DNA of 52,175 nt from Mariprofundus micogutta (GCF_001895085.1 NZ_BDFD01000019.1:1-52175); one strand, 5' to 3'; numbered from the stretch's first letter, positions 24,974 to 34,622 are shown. A program made the numbers and translations. Notes: generated from the letters alone by a model not told the origin.

Positions 24974-25759
24974 ATGAGTAAGCATCCAGAGCAACATGCA
25001 AAAAAGGCACTCGGACAGCATTTTTTGCGCGACCATAGTGCCATTCGACGTATCGCCCACGCAGTGCCTGAAGGTGCCAATGCCATTGAAATTGGTCCCG
25101 GTCCCGGCGCCATTACCGAATCGCTACTGGCTCGAGTCGGCAAGTTATGCGTGATTGAAATGGATGACCGATTTGCAGAACACTGGCAAGGCGTTGCAGA
25201 TGAAAATCCGGTGCTATCAGTTGTGCATGGTGATGTGATGCAGGAACTGGATACCACCGTTTCATCACTGAAACCAGAATGGATTGCCGGTAACCTGCCC
25301 TATAATCTCAGCGGGCCACTGACTGCCAAACTTGCAGGCTTTCCGCTTTCCGGCGGCATGGTGCTGATGTACCAGCGGGAAGTGGCCGAACGTATTGCTG
25401 CTGATCCCGGCAGTAAAGTATATGGCGGGCTCTCTGTACTGGTGCGCCACTTCTATGATGTGAAACGATTACTTACCCTTCCACCCGGTGCCTTTTCTCC
25501 GCCGCCAAAAGTGCACTCGGCTGTTATTCTGTTAACGGCGCACGGCAGAATACCTGCATGTGACTATAAAATCCTGCAGAAAACTGTCCGTCAGGGTTTT
25601 GCACATCGCAGAAAAACCATTTCCAACAATTTCAGAGGCTCCATATCGGCAGAACAGTTTGAAGTCATCGGTATTGATCCGCGTAAACGGCCTGAACAAA
25701 TCGATTATGACAGCTGGGTGAAGATGGCAATCTTTCTGGCTGAAAAGCAAGGCCAGTAG
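24974..25759 (+). CDS. rsmA: 16S rRNA (adenine1518/1519-N6) dimethyltransferase RsmA/KsgA
   Basis: The 261-residue protein has KALGQHFLRD near residues 11-20, IEIGPGPGAITESLL (SAM motif I) and NLPYNLSGP, the NLPY catalytic motif of N6-adenine methyltransferases. The C-terminal domain has FAHRRKTISNNF. KsgA dimethylates two adenosines in helix 45 of 16S rRNA. It is divergent from tpiA with 128 bases between them and ends two bases before the convergent carbonic anhydrase gene. Confidence 0.95.
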   Translation: MSKHPEQHAKKALGQHFLRDHSAIRRIAHAVPEGANAIEIGPGPGAITESLLARVGKLCVIEMDDRFAEHWQGVADENPVLSVVHGDVMQELDTTVSSLKPEWIAGNLPYNLSGPLTAKLAGFPLSGGMVLMYQREVAERIAADPGSKVYGGLSVLVRHFYDVKRLLTLPPGAFSPPPKVHSAVILLTAHGRIPACDYKILQKTVRQGFAHRRKTISNNFRGSISAEQFEVIGIDPRKRPEQIDYDSWVKMAIFLAEKQGQ

Positions 25760-25761
25760 TC

Positions 25762-26421
25762 TTAGCTGGCTGCAGGCCAGGAACTACTCTCACTCGGGGT
25801 CACCCGATACAACGGTGCCACATCATCCGGTGATCTTTTGGTGCTATTCAGATCATGCAGAAGGCCATCATTAAGGCTGTAAATCCAGCCATGTACTGAC
25901 AATTCATCACCACGCATCCAGGCATTCTGTACGATGCGGGTATGACAGATATTATCCACCTGACGAATGACATTGAGCTCACACAGACGATTCATACGTT
26001 GTGATTCATCCAGTTGATCCAGGGCCTCCTGATGCAACATATAGGTATCACGAATACTGCGAATCCAGTTATCCACAATGCCGTGATGCTGGCCCTGCAT
26101 GGCTGCGCGAACACCACCGCAATCATAGTGACCGGTAATGATGATATGTTTCACTTTCATGACATCAACTGCGTACTGAGCCGCCGAGAGACAGTTCAAG
26201 TCGGTATGTTGTACCTGATTGGCAACATTGCGATGCACAAAGACCCGACCCGGCTCCAGACCAATAATTTCATTGGCCGGCACCCGGCTGTCAGAGCAGC
26301 CGATCCAGAAGAATTCCGGCGTTTTGAATTCGGACAGGCGTTGAAAAAATTGCGGATCGTCCAGCAGTTTCTGCATGGACCACTCGCGATTATTATCTAA
26401 CAGCTTGTCCGGATCACACAT
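25762..26421 (-). CDS. can: Beta-class carbonic anhydrase
   Basis: This 219-residue protein has zinc ligands C42 (in CSDSRVPA), H98 and C101 (in GHYDCGG), with the Asp44/Arg46 dyad. It matches the Can-type enzyme. It interconverts CO2 and bicarbonate, relevant to carboxylases and to autotrophic carbon supply. It is the last gene of the comF-grxC-can unit, three bases after grxC. Confidence 0.95.
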   Translation of the reverse strand: MCDPDKLLDNNREWSMQKLLDDPQFFQRLSEFKTPEFFWIGCSDSRVPANEIIGLEPGRVFVHRNVANQVQHTDLNCLSAAQYAVDVMKVKHIIITGHYDCGGVRAAMQGQHHGIVDNWIRSIRDTYMLHQEALDQLDESQRMNRLCELNVIRQVDNICHTRIVQNAWMRGDELSVHGWIYSLNDGLLHDLNSTKRSPDDVAPLYRVTPSESSSWPAAS

Positions 26422-26424
26422 ACG

Positions 26425-26682
26425 TTACGATTCCAGCCATGAATCAAGCTCACCTTTTTTTTCCAGAGCATATAGTTCATCGCAACCGCCTACATGGCGA
26501 TCATTGATGAATATCTGGGGAATAGTGCGTGCCCCGTTTGAACGATCATGCATCTGTTTCTGGTGTTGTATATCACGCCGCACATTGTACTCGGTAAATT
26601 CGATACCTTTCTTTTGCAACAGTGTTTTTGCGCGTACGCAATAAGGGCAGAAGTCGCCCGAATAAATCTCTACATTTGCCAT
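26425..26682 (-). CDS. grxC: Glutaredoxin 3 (GrxC-like)
   Basis: This 85-residue glutaredoxin has the active site CPYC (Cys12, Cys15), the cis-proline TIPQIFI and the GSH-binding GGCDEL. The start giving MANVEIYSGDF fits family length. It reduces disulfides with glutathione. It lies ten bases after comF and before can. Confidence 0.95.
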   Translation of the reverse strand: MANVEIYSGDFCPYCVRAKTLLQKKGIEFTEYNVRRDIQHQKQMHDRSNGARTIPQIFINDRHVGGCDELYALEKKGELDSWLES

Positions 26683-26692
26683 GGTTTGAATC

Positions 26693-27445
26693 CTATCTTT
26701 TCTGGGTTGTGCGTGCCAGTGACAACACTGAAACCGGAACCCCAAGGCGATTACAAGCCCTGGCTGCATAATGCAGTGTGGATCCGGTGGTCATGATATC
26801 ATCTACGATACAGACCGATCTGATGCCTTCGATTCGCGCCCTGTAGTCGTCGGACAATATGAATGCCTTACGCAGGTTTTTACGACGTGCCTCACCGGAC
26901 AGGGCTGATTGCCGCTGCTGCTCGCCCTGCCGCCTGAGAATCTGCCATGACCAGTGACACCCCACCGCATCAGCAATCCAGTGACACAGATTGGCTGCAT
27001 GATGCTGTCCGCTTTTTCGCATGCGTGATAGCGGCATCGGTACGGGTAATAACAACACGTCTGCAGGCAGTTCTTGCTTCAAGCGGGGTATTGCAGATTG
27101 CAGTAACCAGCCCACAGCAGCCTCGTGACCGTTGAGTTTCCAGCTTAGAATTGCATCACGCACCGGCCCCTGATAGGTATACAGGTTCAAGGTTCTGCAT
27201 TGCACCGGGCTTTGATTTAAACATCTTCCGCATGGTCCCGGTGCCATGGCTTCGGGTAGTTCCTGCCCGCACTGATGACAAACTGAAGTTGGCCATATAT
27301 GAACAGACGCAAAGCAGTCATTACAACAGGCCTGACTCTGATCGCCTGAATCCAGAGGTCTTTGGCAAAACAGACAGGCAGGAGGAAACAACAAATCCCG
27401 CAGCCTGTTAACCGGCAAGGCTGATTTGGTTGACAGCTCGCTCAT
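26693..27445 (-). CDS. comF: ComF-family phosphoribosyltransferase-like protein
   Basis: The ~250-residue protein has an N-terminal zinc-finger region (CLFCQ, CCNDC, CHQCG, CGRC). A type I phosphoribosyltransferase domain follows, with VCIVDDIMTTGSTLHYAA as the PRPP motif. ComF proteins (GntX in E. coli) act in DNA uptake or use of DNA as nutrient. The start at ATG 27445 lies only ten bases from the divergent bioF start; an upstream start at 27481 would overlap bioF. Confidence 0.88.
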   Translation of the reverse strand: MSELSTKSALPVNRLRDLLFPPACLFCQRPLDSGDQSQACCNDCFASVHIWPTSVCHQCGQELPEAMAPGPCGRCLNQSPVQCRTLNLYTYQGPVRDAILSWKLNGHEAAVGWLLQSAIPRLKQELPADVLLLPVPMPLSRMRKSGQHHAANLCHWIADAVGCHWSWQILRRQGEQQRQSALSGEARRKNLRKAFILSDDYRARIEGIRSVCIVDDIMTTGSTLHYAARACNRLGVPVSVLSLARTTQKR

Positions 27446-27455
27446 GCTATCCAGC

Positions 27456-28595
27456 ATGCCGGATATGTCCGATTCCCGCAATTGGTTTGCTCCAACACCT
27501 GCTCACAGGCGCCGCCGCTTTGTCATTTCAAGGCGTGATGGCCTGTATATTCATGTGAATGGTAAAAAACTGCTCAATTTCGCCAGCAACGATTATCTCG
27601 GACTGAGTTTTCATCCGGCAGTCTGTATGGGTGCTAAAGGTGCTTTGTCTGAATCGGTTGGCAGTGGTGCATCACGTCTTGTCTCCGGTGATGACCCCAT
27701 GTTGCACCGGTTGGAGCAGAAGCTGGCCGACTGGAAGGGCTATGAAGCCTGTCTGATCGTCGGGTCCGGTATGTTGGCCAATCTCGGGCTGTTGCAGGCG
27801 CTGGCTGATCGCTTTACTCATAGTTTTTCAGACAAACTCAATCATGCCTCGCTGGTTGACGGCGTTCGCCTCTCAGGCAGCCGGTCACACCGTTATACCC
27901 ATCTGGATACGGATCAACTTGAACTGCAATTGCAAAAAAATCCGGCTGAAAAGCGCATTATTATTTCAGATGGTGTATTCAGTATGGATGGTGATTGCGC
28001 CGATGTGACAACATTGCTCAAGCTTGCTGAAGTTCATGAAACCCTGCTGCTCATTGATGATGCCCACGGCATCGGCACAGTTGGAAAAACAGCAAAAGGA
28101 CTCACCGATGTGCCTGGCATAGCAGGTCATCCACGCTTGATTGAAGTCGGTACATTCGGGAAAGCATTCGGTTCCTACGGTGCGTTTATCCTTGGCACAG
28201 AAGAACTGATTGAAGGCTTGAAGCAGCGCCAGCGCACCATGATCTATTCCACCGCCCTGCCTGTTGCACTTATTGCTGCAGCCGAAACGGCACTGGCAAT
28301 CGTGCAAAAAGGTGAGGAAGCAGGACGATTGCAGCACAACCTCGAATATTTCAAACAAGCCGTGACAGACCTTCCATTTATGGCATCGGACACACCTATC
28401 CAGCCGCTACTCATTGGTGAAAATACAAAAGCGCTGGATATGGCCAGCTTTCTGGCAGACAACGGCTTCTTTGTTCCGGCTATTCGACCACCGACAGTGC
28501 CAGAAGGCACAGCAAGATTGAGGTTTACCATTACTGCCGCTCACACAGAAGAGCAGATTGATGCACTGGTCCGCTGCTTGAGAAGCAAGCTGTGA
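27456..28595 (+). CDS. bioF: 8-amino-7-oxononanoate synthase
   Basis: This PLP enzyme has LLNFASNDYLGL, GSGASRLVSGD, LIDDAHGIG and the Schiff-base lysine in GTFGKAFGSYGAFI. It condenses pimeloyl-ACP with alanine, the first ring-forming step of biotin synthesis. The start is chosen between ATG 27456 and ATG 27465, because frames further upstream run into the divergent comF gene. The stop overlaps bioH at GTGA. Confidence 0.95.
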   Translation: MPDMSDSRNWFAPTPAHRRRRFVISRRDGLYIHVNGKKLLNFASNDYLGLSFHPAVCMGAKGALSESVGSGASRLVSGDDPMLHRLEQKLADWKGYEACLIVGSGMLANLGLLQALADRFTHSFSDKLNHASLVDGVRLSGSRSHRYTHLDTDQLELQLQKNPAEKRIIISDGVFSMDGDCADVTTLLKLAEVHETLLLIDDAHGIGTVGKTAKGLTDVPGIAGHPRLIEVGTFGKAFGSYGAFILGTEELIEGLKQRQRTMIYSTALPVALIAAAETALAIVQKGEEAGRLQHNLEYFKQAVTDLPFMASDTPIQPLLIGENTKALDMASFLADNGFFVPAIRPPTVPEGTARLRFTITAAHTEEQIDALVRCLRSKL

Positions 28596-29317
28596 AACCA
28601 CTGGTATTTCTGCACGGCTGGGCACAGTCCCGCCAGATCTGGTGCAAACAGTTTGAAGCCTTTGGCGATGCCTTGTTCCTTAACCTTCCCGGTCACGGCG
28701 GCGCTGCAGACATGCCTGTCGATGCGTGGGTTGATGCCATCGTCGAGCAACTGCCTGATGAACCATGCCTGCTGATCGGCTGGTCACTCGGCGGCATGCT
28801 GGCCCTGCAGATAGCCGCAACATATCCCGAACGTGTGGCTCAGCTTGCATTGATCTCCACAACCCCTCGCTTCAGAGCCTCGCATGACTGGCCGCATGGC
28901 AGCAACGCTGAAGTGTTTGAAGGTTTCAGAGATGCGGTAGAATCCGGCACTCCGAAATCGCTGAATCGATTTTTCATGCTGATGCTACATGGCGATGAGA
29001 TCAGTCGCAGCGCATACAACCAGCTGGCAAGAGAAGCGGTTGATCGTGAAAAGCGCGTCACTCAAGCCGGCCTGCAGTCTGGTCTGGAACTGCTTGAGCA
29101 TCTTGATCTGCGAGAGCAGGTCAAAAAAATCTCCCAGCCGACGCTGGTCATACATGGTGAAAATGATGTCATCGTACCGGTCGAGGCAGGACAGTGGCTG
29201 GCCGGGCAACTGTCGGATCGGCAACAGCTGTTTTTTTCCGCCTGTGGTCATGCACCTTTTTTAACACAGCCGGAACAGTTTAATTCTATACTACAAACAT
29301 GGTGGCAATCACAGTGA
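28592..29317 (+). CDS. bioH: Pimeloyl-ACP methyl ester esterase BioH
   Basis: This 241-residue alpha/beta hydrolase has VFLHGWAQ, the nucleophile elbow GWSLGG, the acid in HGENDVIVP and His in ACGHAPFLTQPE. The sequence and operon position between bioF and bioC identify BioH, which frees pimeloyl-ACP by cleaving the methyl ester added by BioC. It starts with GTG overlapping the bioF stop. Confidence 0.93.
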   Translation: MKPLVFLHGWAQSRQIWCKQFEAFGDALFLNLPGHGGAADMPVDAWVDAIVEQLPDEPCLLIGWSLGGMLALQIAATYPERVAQLALISTTPRFRASHDWPHGSNAEVFEGFRDAVESGTPKSLNRFFMLMLHGDEISRSAYNQLAREAVDREKRVTQAGLQSGLELLEHLDLREQVKKISQPTLVIHGENDVIVPVEAGQWLAGQLSDRQQLFFSACGHAPFLTQPEQFNSILQTWWQSQ

Positions 29318-30210
29318 ATAGTTCGCATATCCAAACCAGCCAGGTGAAACGCTCTTTCTCATCGGCATCAGACAGCTACGATGAGCATGCGGTCCTGCAA
29401 CGTGAAATCGGTGATCGACTGTTGGCTCACCTCGATTTCACCAAACTGGAACCCAAACGCATTCTCGATGTCGGTTGCGGCACCGGTTACTTCACGCGCC
29501 TGCTGCGCGGCAAGTTCAAAAAATCAGATATTACAGCCTTCGATCTGTCTGAGTCCATGGTAACCACCACCCGCAAATCCCATAACAGACGCCTGCCCTG
29601 GCACGGACGCAACCTGCATGCCTCAGGCAACGCGACCTCCCTGCCGTTTAAATCCGACTCTTTCGATCTGGTCACCTCTAACCTCGCCATGCAATGGGTT
29701 CCCGATCCTGAACAGATGCTCAAAGAGATGCGCCGCGTACTGGCCCCGGGCGGACTGATTCTGTTTTCCACATTCGGTCGCCGTACCCTGATTGAACTCA
29801 GACAAGCATTGGCTGAAATCGATCAGAACAATGCAGGACATGTTCTGCCATTCCCTGATGTCATGAGCCTCGGTGATGCGGTAACCAAGCTGGCCGTTGA
29901 AACGCCGGTAACCGATGCCGACCTGTTTACACTCACCTATCCCGACACCATCAGCCTGGTGCGCGAACTCAAAGGTTTAGGTGCTTCGGCCTCTGCTATT
30001 CGCGGCCGCAAAAGTGGCCTGTATGGTCGTGCGCTGATCAAACAACTGGATGAGAACTACCGTGCCAAATATGCCGATGATGATGGCAGGGTTCGTGCCA
30101 CCTTCGAAGCGCTCTATGCGCAAGCCTGGTATAAAGAGGAAGGTTTTGAACATCGAGATGGTATGATTCCCATTCGTGCCGAAGGGGACCTGACCATCCA
30201 TGGCATCTAA
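29299..30210 (+). CDS. bioC: Malonyl-ACP O-methyltransferase BioC
   Basis: This class I SAM methyltransferase of about 303 residues has ILDVGCGTGYFTRLL, SNLAMQWVPDPEQ and RVLAPGGLILFSTFG. BioC methylates malonyl-ACP to start pimelate synthesis. The ATG at 29299 overlaps bioH by 19 bases; the GTG at 29314 gives the GTGA overlap seen at bioF-bioH and is equally plausible. Its end overlaps the bioD start by 11 bases. Confidence 0.94.
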   Translation: MVAITVNSSHIQTSQVKRSFSSASDSYDEHAVLQREIGDRLLAHLDFTKLEPKRILDVGCGTGYFTRLLRGKFKKSDITAFDLSESMVTTTRKSHNRRLPWHGRNLHASGNATSLPFKSDSFDLVTSNLAMQWVPDPEQMLKEMRRVLAPGGLILFSTFGRRTLIELRQALAEIDQNNAGHVLPFPDVMSLGDAVTKLAVETPVTDADLFTLTYPDTISLVRELKGLGASASAIRGRKSGLYGRALIKQLDENYRAKYADDDGRVRATFEALYAQAWYKEEGFEHRDGMIPIRAEGDLTIHGI

Positions 30211-30847
30211 GATTTTTATTACCGGTACCGATACCGATGCCGGTAAAACCTGGGTAACTGCATCAGCAGTCCGCTCATTGCTACAGCAAAACAGGAGTGT
30301 CCGGGCCTTGAAGCCAGTTGCATGTGGCCTTGATACAGATGGCCGCAATGAAGATATCGAAACACTGCTTCATGCTCAGGGTCTGCAGAACCCGGACGAT
30401 ATCTGCCTCTATCAGTTCGCCAAACCGGCAGCGCCTTCTCAGGCCGCTGCAGAAGAGGGTGGGCAGGTTGCCCCTCAACAATTAGTTCATTGGTGCGAAG
30501 AAAAATCATCCGATGTGGAAATCACCCTGATCGAAGGGGTAGGCGGCCTGATGGTGCCGATCACGGACAACTGGTTAGTCAGCGACTGGATTCAGGCCAT
30601 GCCCGATGCCGAAGTCTGGCTCGTCATCGCCTGCAAACTCGGTGCTATCAACCAGACCCTGCTGACTCTGGATAAACTCAAACAGATAGGGCGCACTCCT
30701 TCGCGCATCTTTTTCAATGCTGCAGGTAACACATCTGACACATGGATCAAACCTACTCTTGAAGCAGCCCAACCATTTTTAACAACCAACTGTATAATCC
30801 AAGAAATCAGTTATGGTCAACACCCTGAAATCGACTTTGACAACTAA
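30200..30847 (+). CDS. bioD: Dethiobiotin synthetase
   Basis: This 215-residue protein has the P-loop GTDTDAGKTWV near residues 9-19, KPVACG near 38 and EGVGGLMVPI near 113. It closes the ureido ring of dethiobiotin using CO2 and ATP. It ends the bioFHCD unit. bioA and bioB are not in the window. The stop overlaps the convergent NUDIX stop by four bases. Confidence 0.95.
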   Translation: MASKIFITGTDTDAGKTWVTASAVRSLLQQNRSVRALKPVACGLDTDGRNEDIETLLHAQGLQNPDDICLYQFAKPAAPSQAAAEEGGQVAPQQLVHWCEEKSSDVEITLIEGVGGLMVPITDNWLVSDWIQAMPDAEVWLVIACKLGAINQTLLTLDKLKQIGRTPSRIFFNAAGNTSDTWIKPTLEAAQPFLTTNCIIQEISYGQHPEIDFDN

Positions 30848-31434
30848 ACATTCTCTTCGCTTACGACACCCTTCCATCCGAAAGTAAGAAGCAGAGCCAA
30901 CATAGGCGCACCAGAAGCTATTTTTCCTTCAGCAAGCATCGCAAGTGCCTCCGCGCGTTTAACCCAGAAGCTGCGGATATCTTCCTGTTCATGATCGCAG
31001 CCTCCGCCTTCGCTGACAGGATTATTCTTGTCTACCAGTCCCAGGAACAGGTCGATGCGTTCAGAACATGCGCCGGGAGTGGTGTAGTAGCGCCCCAGAA
31101 AACTCGTTTCATATGGGATAAATCCGGATTCTTCCCTGGATTCACGATTCACAGTCTCTTCTGCCGTTTCTCCTTCATCAATGATGCCAGCGACGATTTC
31201 GGTCAACCATGGATTGTCGTCGCGTACGGCTGGACCAATGCGGAACTGCTCAAGCAACAACACTTCATCTTCTTTCGGGTCATAGAGCAGAATCGCAGCC
31301 GCATCACCGCGTTCCATATTTTCCCTTTTAATTGTAAGGGAACCGCCATCAAAACGCTCATGTTCGACCTGATACTGATCCATGGCGAAAAAGCCCTGAT
31401 AGACTCTCTCTTTCTTCTTTACGCGGAACTCCAT
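30844..31434 (-). CDS. NUDIX hydrolase, ADP-ribose pyrophosphatase type
   Basis: This 196-residue protein contains a complete Nudix box, G-x5-E-x7-RE-x2-EE-x-G (GIIDEGETAEETVN then RESREESG). The N-terminal ALLLYDP/EQFRIGP and SERIDLFLG segments match the NudF/ADP-ribose pyrophosphatase branch. It likely hydrolyses ADP-ribose to AMP and ribose-5-phosphate. The substrate is inferred from subfamily resemblance. Confidence 0.88.
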   Translation of the reverse strand: MEFRVKKKERVYQGFFAMDQYQVEHERFDGGSLTIKRENMERGDAAAILLYDPKEDEVLLLEQFRIGPAVRDDNPWLTEIVAGIIDEGETAEETVNRESREESGFIPYETSFLGRYYTTPGACSERIDLFLGLVDKNNPVSEGGGCDHEQEDIRSFWVKRAEALAMLAEGKIASGAPMLALLLTFGWKGVVSEENV

Positions 31435-31732
31435 GCTCAGCCTCCGGATATGAACATCGTTTCTCTACCTGTCATAAACTATCATGCACCAGAAAGATCA
31501 CTAAAGCCACGGAGAATAACAGCTTAGGGTGCTCTGACTTATTCAGAACTATCCGCACAGGCCATCGGCGACCAGTCAAAACCCAGCACTGCAATCACTT
31601 GATTATGTGAGCCTAATAATCTTCGGGAACTTCGTGTCCTTCCCGCTTACTCTGAACTCAGACATTGAGTATATGACCATTATCTAATAATCCCACTTTG
31701 TCAGAGTATCCTTAAATGCTACAGTAAGCCCC
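31435..31732. other. 298-base intergenic region before the two-component genes
   Basis: The region lies between the divergent NUDIX and response-regulator genes and should hold both promoters. A CGGGAA/TTCCCG inverted repeat with a 10-base loop (31624-31645) is present. No gene, tRNA or strong terminator is seen. Confidence 0.5.
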
Positions 31733-32416
31733 ATGAAGATTCTGGTGGTAGAAGACGAAGAACGTGTAGCCCACTTTATTCAGAAAGGCCTGAAGGAAGA
31801 GGGGCATGCTGTAGATGTCTCATATGATGGCGAAGACGGTGAGTTTCTGGCCGAGGTGAATGATTATGATTTGATCATTCTCGATCTGATGTTGCCGAAG
31901 AAAAACGGCATCGTCGTATGCCGGGAACTACGTGCATCCGGTGTGGCAACACCTGTATTGATGCTGACCGCACGTGATTCGGTGGAAGACAAGGTGCGCG
32001 GGCTGGATGCAGGTGCTGATGATTATCTTCCCAAGCCATTTGCCTTTGAAGAGTTGCTCGCACGCGTGCGTGCACTGCTACGCCGTCAATCTGATAGTAA
32101 ATCACCTATTCTTTCCATTGCCGATCTGGAGCTTGATCCGATCAGTCGCCGTGTCTCACGCAGTGGTAAGGCTATTCGTCTAACCACGAAAGAGTACGCA
32201 CTGTTGGAATACCTGATGCGCAATCCCGGCAAGGTATTGTCGCGTACACTGATCGGAGAGCATGTCTGGGATATGAACTTCGACCCGGAAAGCAATGTCA
32301 TTGATGTGTATGTCAGCCATTTACGGGCCAAAATCGATAAAGGCTTTGATGTCTCACTGCTGCACACGCTGCGTGGCCAGGGTTACCTTCTCAGTGATGA
32401 TTCACCACCGGCCTGA
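31733..32416 (+). CDS. OmpR/PhoB-family response regulator
   Basis: The 227-residue protein has an N-terminal receiver domain (VVEDEER near 5-11, phospho-acceptor Asp51 in LIILDLMLP, Lys in DDYLPKPFAFEEL). A winged-helix DNA-binding domain follows (ELDPISRRVSRSGKAIRLTTKEYALLEYL...VDVYVSHLRAKID). It resembles CusR-type regulators paired with heavy-metal or envelope sensor kinases. Its kinase lies downstream. The target genes are not identifiable. Confidence 0.93.
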   Translation: MKILVVEDEERVAHFIQKGLKEEGHAVDVSYDGEDGEFLAEVNDYDLIILDLMLPKKNGIVVCRELRASGVATPVLMLTARDSVEDKVRGLDAGADDYLPKPFAFEELLARVRALLRRQSDSKSPILSIADLELDPISRRVSRSGKAIRLTTKEYALLEYLMRNPGKVLSRTLIGEHVWDMNFDPESNVIDVYVSHLRAKIDKGFDVSLLHTLRGQGYLLSDDSPPA

Positions 32417-32443
32417 CGCGCATGGAATGGAAAAAATCCATGT

Positions 32444-33979
32444 GTGTTGTTTGTTCTATGTAAACCGGAGTCAGCCCTGACTCTTAATCCTTTCAGCATT
32501 CTCAATTCTATACGCTCTAATCTGTTCCGCACTTTTCGCGGCAGACTGGCTATGTTGTATATTGGCCTGGAGCTTTCTATTCTGCTCTTTGCTGCCGCCG
32601 TTCTCTATACGGCTCTCTCCAATCGCGTGTATTACGAAGTAGATGAACAGTTGATCAGTCAATCCAGATCTCTGGCCAATGAACTGGAAAGCTCGCCATT
32701 TTATTTCTGGTCCGGCCATCTCAGTAGTTTTGCCAATCATTATCCCGGTGCTGTTCAACTGATCGGTGCGAATGGTTTGATTCTGTTTCGTTCCGACCGA
32801 TCCCTGATTGATAAAGGCGGCAATGATGTCAGTCGGGCTCTTGGGCAGTCTTTTCGATCCGGTACTCCCTCATTCGCATCAACCGAATCTCTTCTGAATA
32901 AAAATAACGTACGCGTCATTGCGTTTCCGATTCACCGGGCTGACCGGATTGTTGCGACCCTGATTCTCGGCCACGGCACAGGTGATATTCGATCGGTATT
33001 CAATCTCTTATACCTGCTCGGTGGCATTCTGGGTGTGATTTCTATCGCCATCAGTGCAGTAGCCGGTTATTACATGGCCAAACGTGCTCTCGAACCGATC
33101 CAGGAAATCACATCTACAGCACGAGGTGTAGCTGCAGGTGATCTATCCAGACGCCTGAAATCAGAATCGCAGGATAAAGAGATCCGGGTGCTTGTGCGCG
33201 TATTGAATAAAATGTTTGCCGATCTGGAAGCCAGTTTCCAGGCACAAAAGCGTTTTACAGCTGATGCATCACATGAATTGCGTCTGCCCCTCACCATTCT
33301 TAAGGGAGAAATCGAAGTCGCTCTTCGTCACCCTCGCTCTGAAGAAGAATACCATCAGATTCTGCAGCAGCAGCTTGGAACCATTGACCGCATTCAGCAA
33401 ATTGTAAACGACCTGCTTACCCTGGCCCGAGCAGATGCAGGACAACTGGAGCTGGTTCAGTCGCCGATTGATCTTTCTCTGCTTCTGCAAGAGGTAGGAC
33501 AGCAGCACCTGATTCTGTTCGACAGCCATAATGTGGCCTTGAACATGGATATTGAAGATGACATGGAAATCATGGGAGAGACGAGCCAGATCGAACGAAC
33601 TGTTATGAACCTGCTCTCCAATGCCTTTAAACATGCCCCTGAACACTCTTCAATTCAGCTGTCGGGCAAGGTCATCGATGGCTCAGCTATTATTACCATT
33701 TCTGATGAAGGGGCTGGTATTGCAGAAGATCAGCAGGAACATCTGTTTGACCGCTTTTTCCGCGCAGATGATGCGCGCTGCCGTAAAGAGGGTGAAGGCG
33801 CAGGCCTTGGTCTGGCTATTTGCAAGCGTATTGTAGATGCGCACGGCGGAGATATCTGGGTTCAAAGTACACTGGGGGAGGGAGCCTCTTTCCTGATTCG
33901 ACTTCCCCTTGCCGGTGCTGACCCGGTACTTAAAAAACGTCTGGATAATATTCTGATCGATCCCGAATTAACCGATTAA
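32444..33979 (+). CDS. Membrane sensor histidine kinase partner of the response regulator
   Basis: The ~510-residue protein has a first helix near 36-56 and a periplasmic region of about 120 residues. A second helix (187-210) leads to a HAMP domain. His277 in FTADASHELRLPLTIL is the phospho-acceptor; an L replaces the usual T of HELRTPLT. The HATPase domain carries NLLSNAFKHA, DEGAGI and GAGLGLAICKRIV. The start is uncertain because no ribosome site precedes the ATG. The periplasmic ligand is unknown. Confidence 0.9.
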   Translation: MLFVLCKPESALTLNPFSILNSIRSNLFRTFRGRLAMLYIGLELSILLFAAAVLYTALSNRVYYEVDEQLISQSRSLANELESSPFYFWSGHLSSFANHYPGAVQLIGANGLILFRSDRSLIDKGGNDVSRALGQSFRSGTPSFASTESLLNKNNVRVIAFPIHRADRIVATLILGHGTGDIRSVFNLLYLLGGILGVISIAISAVAGYYMAKRALEPIQEITSTARGVAAGDLSRRLKSESQDKEIRVLVRVLNKMFADLEASFQAQKRFTADASHELRLPLTILKGEIEVALRHPRSEEEYHQILQQQLGTIDRIQQIVNDLLTLARADAGQLELVQSPIDLSLLLQEVGQQHLILFDSHNVALNMDIEDDMEIMGETSQIERTVMNLLSNAFKHAPEHSSIQLSGKVIDGSAIITISDEGAGIAEDQQEHLFDRFFRADDARCRKEGEGAGLGLAICKRIVDAHGGDIWVQSTLGEGASFLIRLPLAGADPVLKKRLDNILIDPELTD

Positions 33980-33988
33980 GAATACAGT

Positions 33989-34609
33989 TTATTGTTTTCC
34001 AGCCCAGATCACTCTGCGGCCTTCAATACTAAAACCCTCTTCAACCATGCGTTTCAATGTGGCCGGATAGATTTTGTGCTCTTCAATCTGGATACGGGCA
34101 TGCAACGTATCACGCGTATCATCATCAAAAACCGGAACGATTGCCTGCGCAAGAATTGCACCGCCATCAAGCACCTCATCCACCAGATGAACTGTACAGC
34201 CTGAAACTTTCACACCATAGAGCAGTGCATCTTCAACAGCTTTTGCACCGGCAAAGGCTGGCAGAATGGATGGATGAATATTGATAATACGGCCACGGAA
34301 CCGGCGTACAAAGGCTGAAGATAGAATACGCATATAACCGGCTAAGACGATCCACTGGCAACCATGTTTATCCAGCAGGTCAGCGCATTCGGCATCAAAC
34401 TGTTCGCGCCCAGAATAGTCTTTTGGATTCACATGCACGACATGCTCTACACCCGCTATGCGGGCAATATTCAGCGCTTCAGCATCGCCTTTGTCAGCAA
34501 TCACCAGAGATACATCCACAGGACAATCACCAGCTTTCACAGCATCAAGGATCACTTTCAGGTTCGTGCCACGGCCGGAGGCCATCACTGCAATGGATGT
34601 TGAGCTCAT
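33989..34609 (-). CDS. purN: Phosphoribosylglycinamide formyltransferase
   Basis: This 206-residue protein has ASGRGTNL near residue 9 and NIHPSILPAFAGAKAVEDAL with the catalytic His, followed by GCTVHLVDEVLDGG. It transfers a formyl group from 10-formyl-THF to GAR in purine synthesis. The ATG at 34609 is chosen; TTG at 34615 is an alternative. It lies 13 bases after purM. Confidence 0.95.
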   Translation of the reverse strand: MSSTSIAVMASGRGTNLKVILDAVKAGDCPVDVSLVIADKGDAEALNIARIAGVEHVVHVNPKDYSGREQFDAECADLLDKHGCQWIVLAGYMRILSSAFVRRFRGRIINIHPSILPAFAGAKAVEDALLYGVKVSGCTVHLVDEVLDGGAILAQAIVPVFDDDTRDTLHARIQIEEHKIYPATLKRMVEEGFSIEGRRVIWAGKQ

Positions 34610-34622
34610 CTTCAAGAAAAAA

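Noticed and set aside
31435-31732. tRNA or small RNA gene in the NUDIX-regulator gap
   Set aside because: No cloverleaf, CCA end or terminator is visible; only one short inverted repeat.
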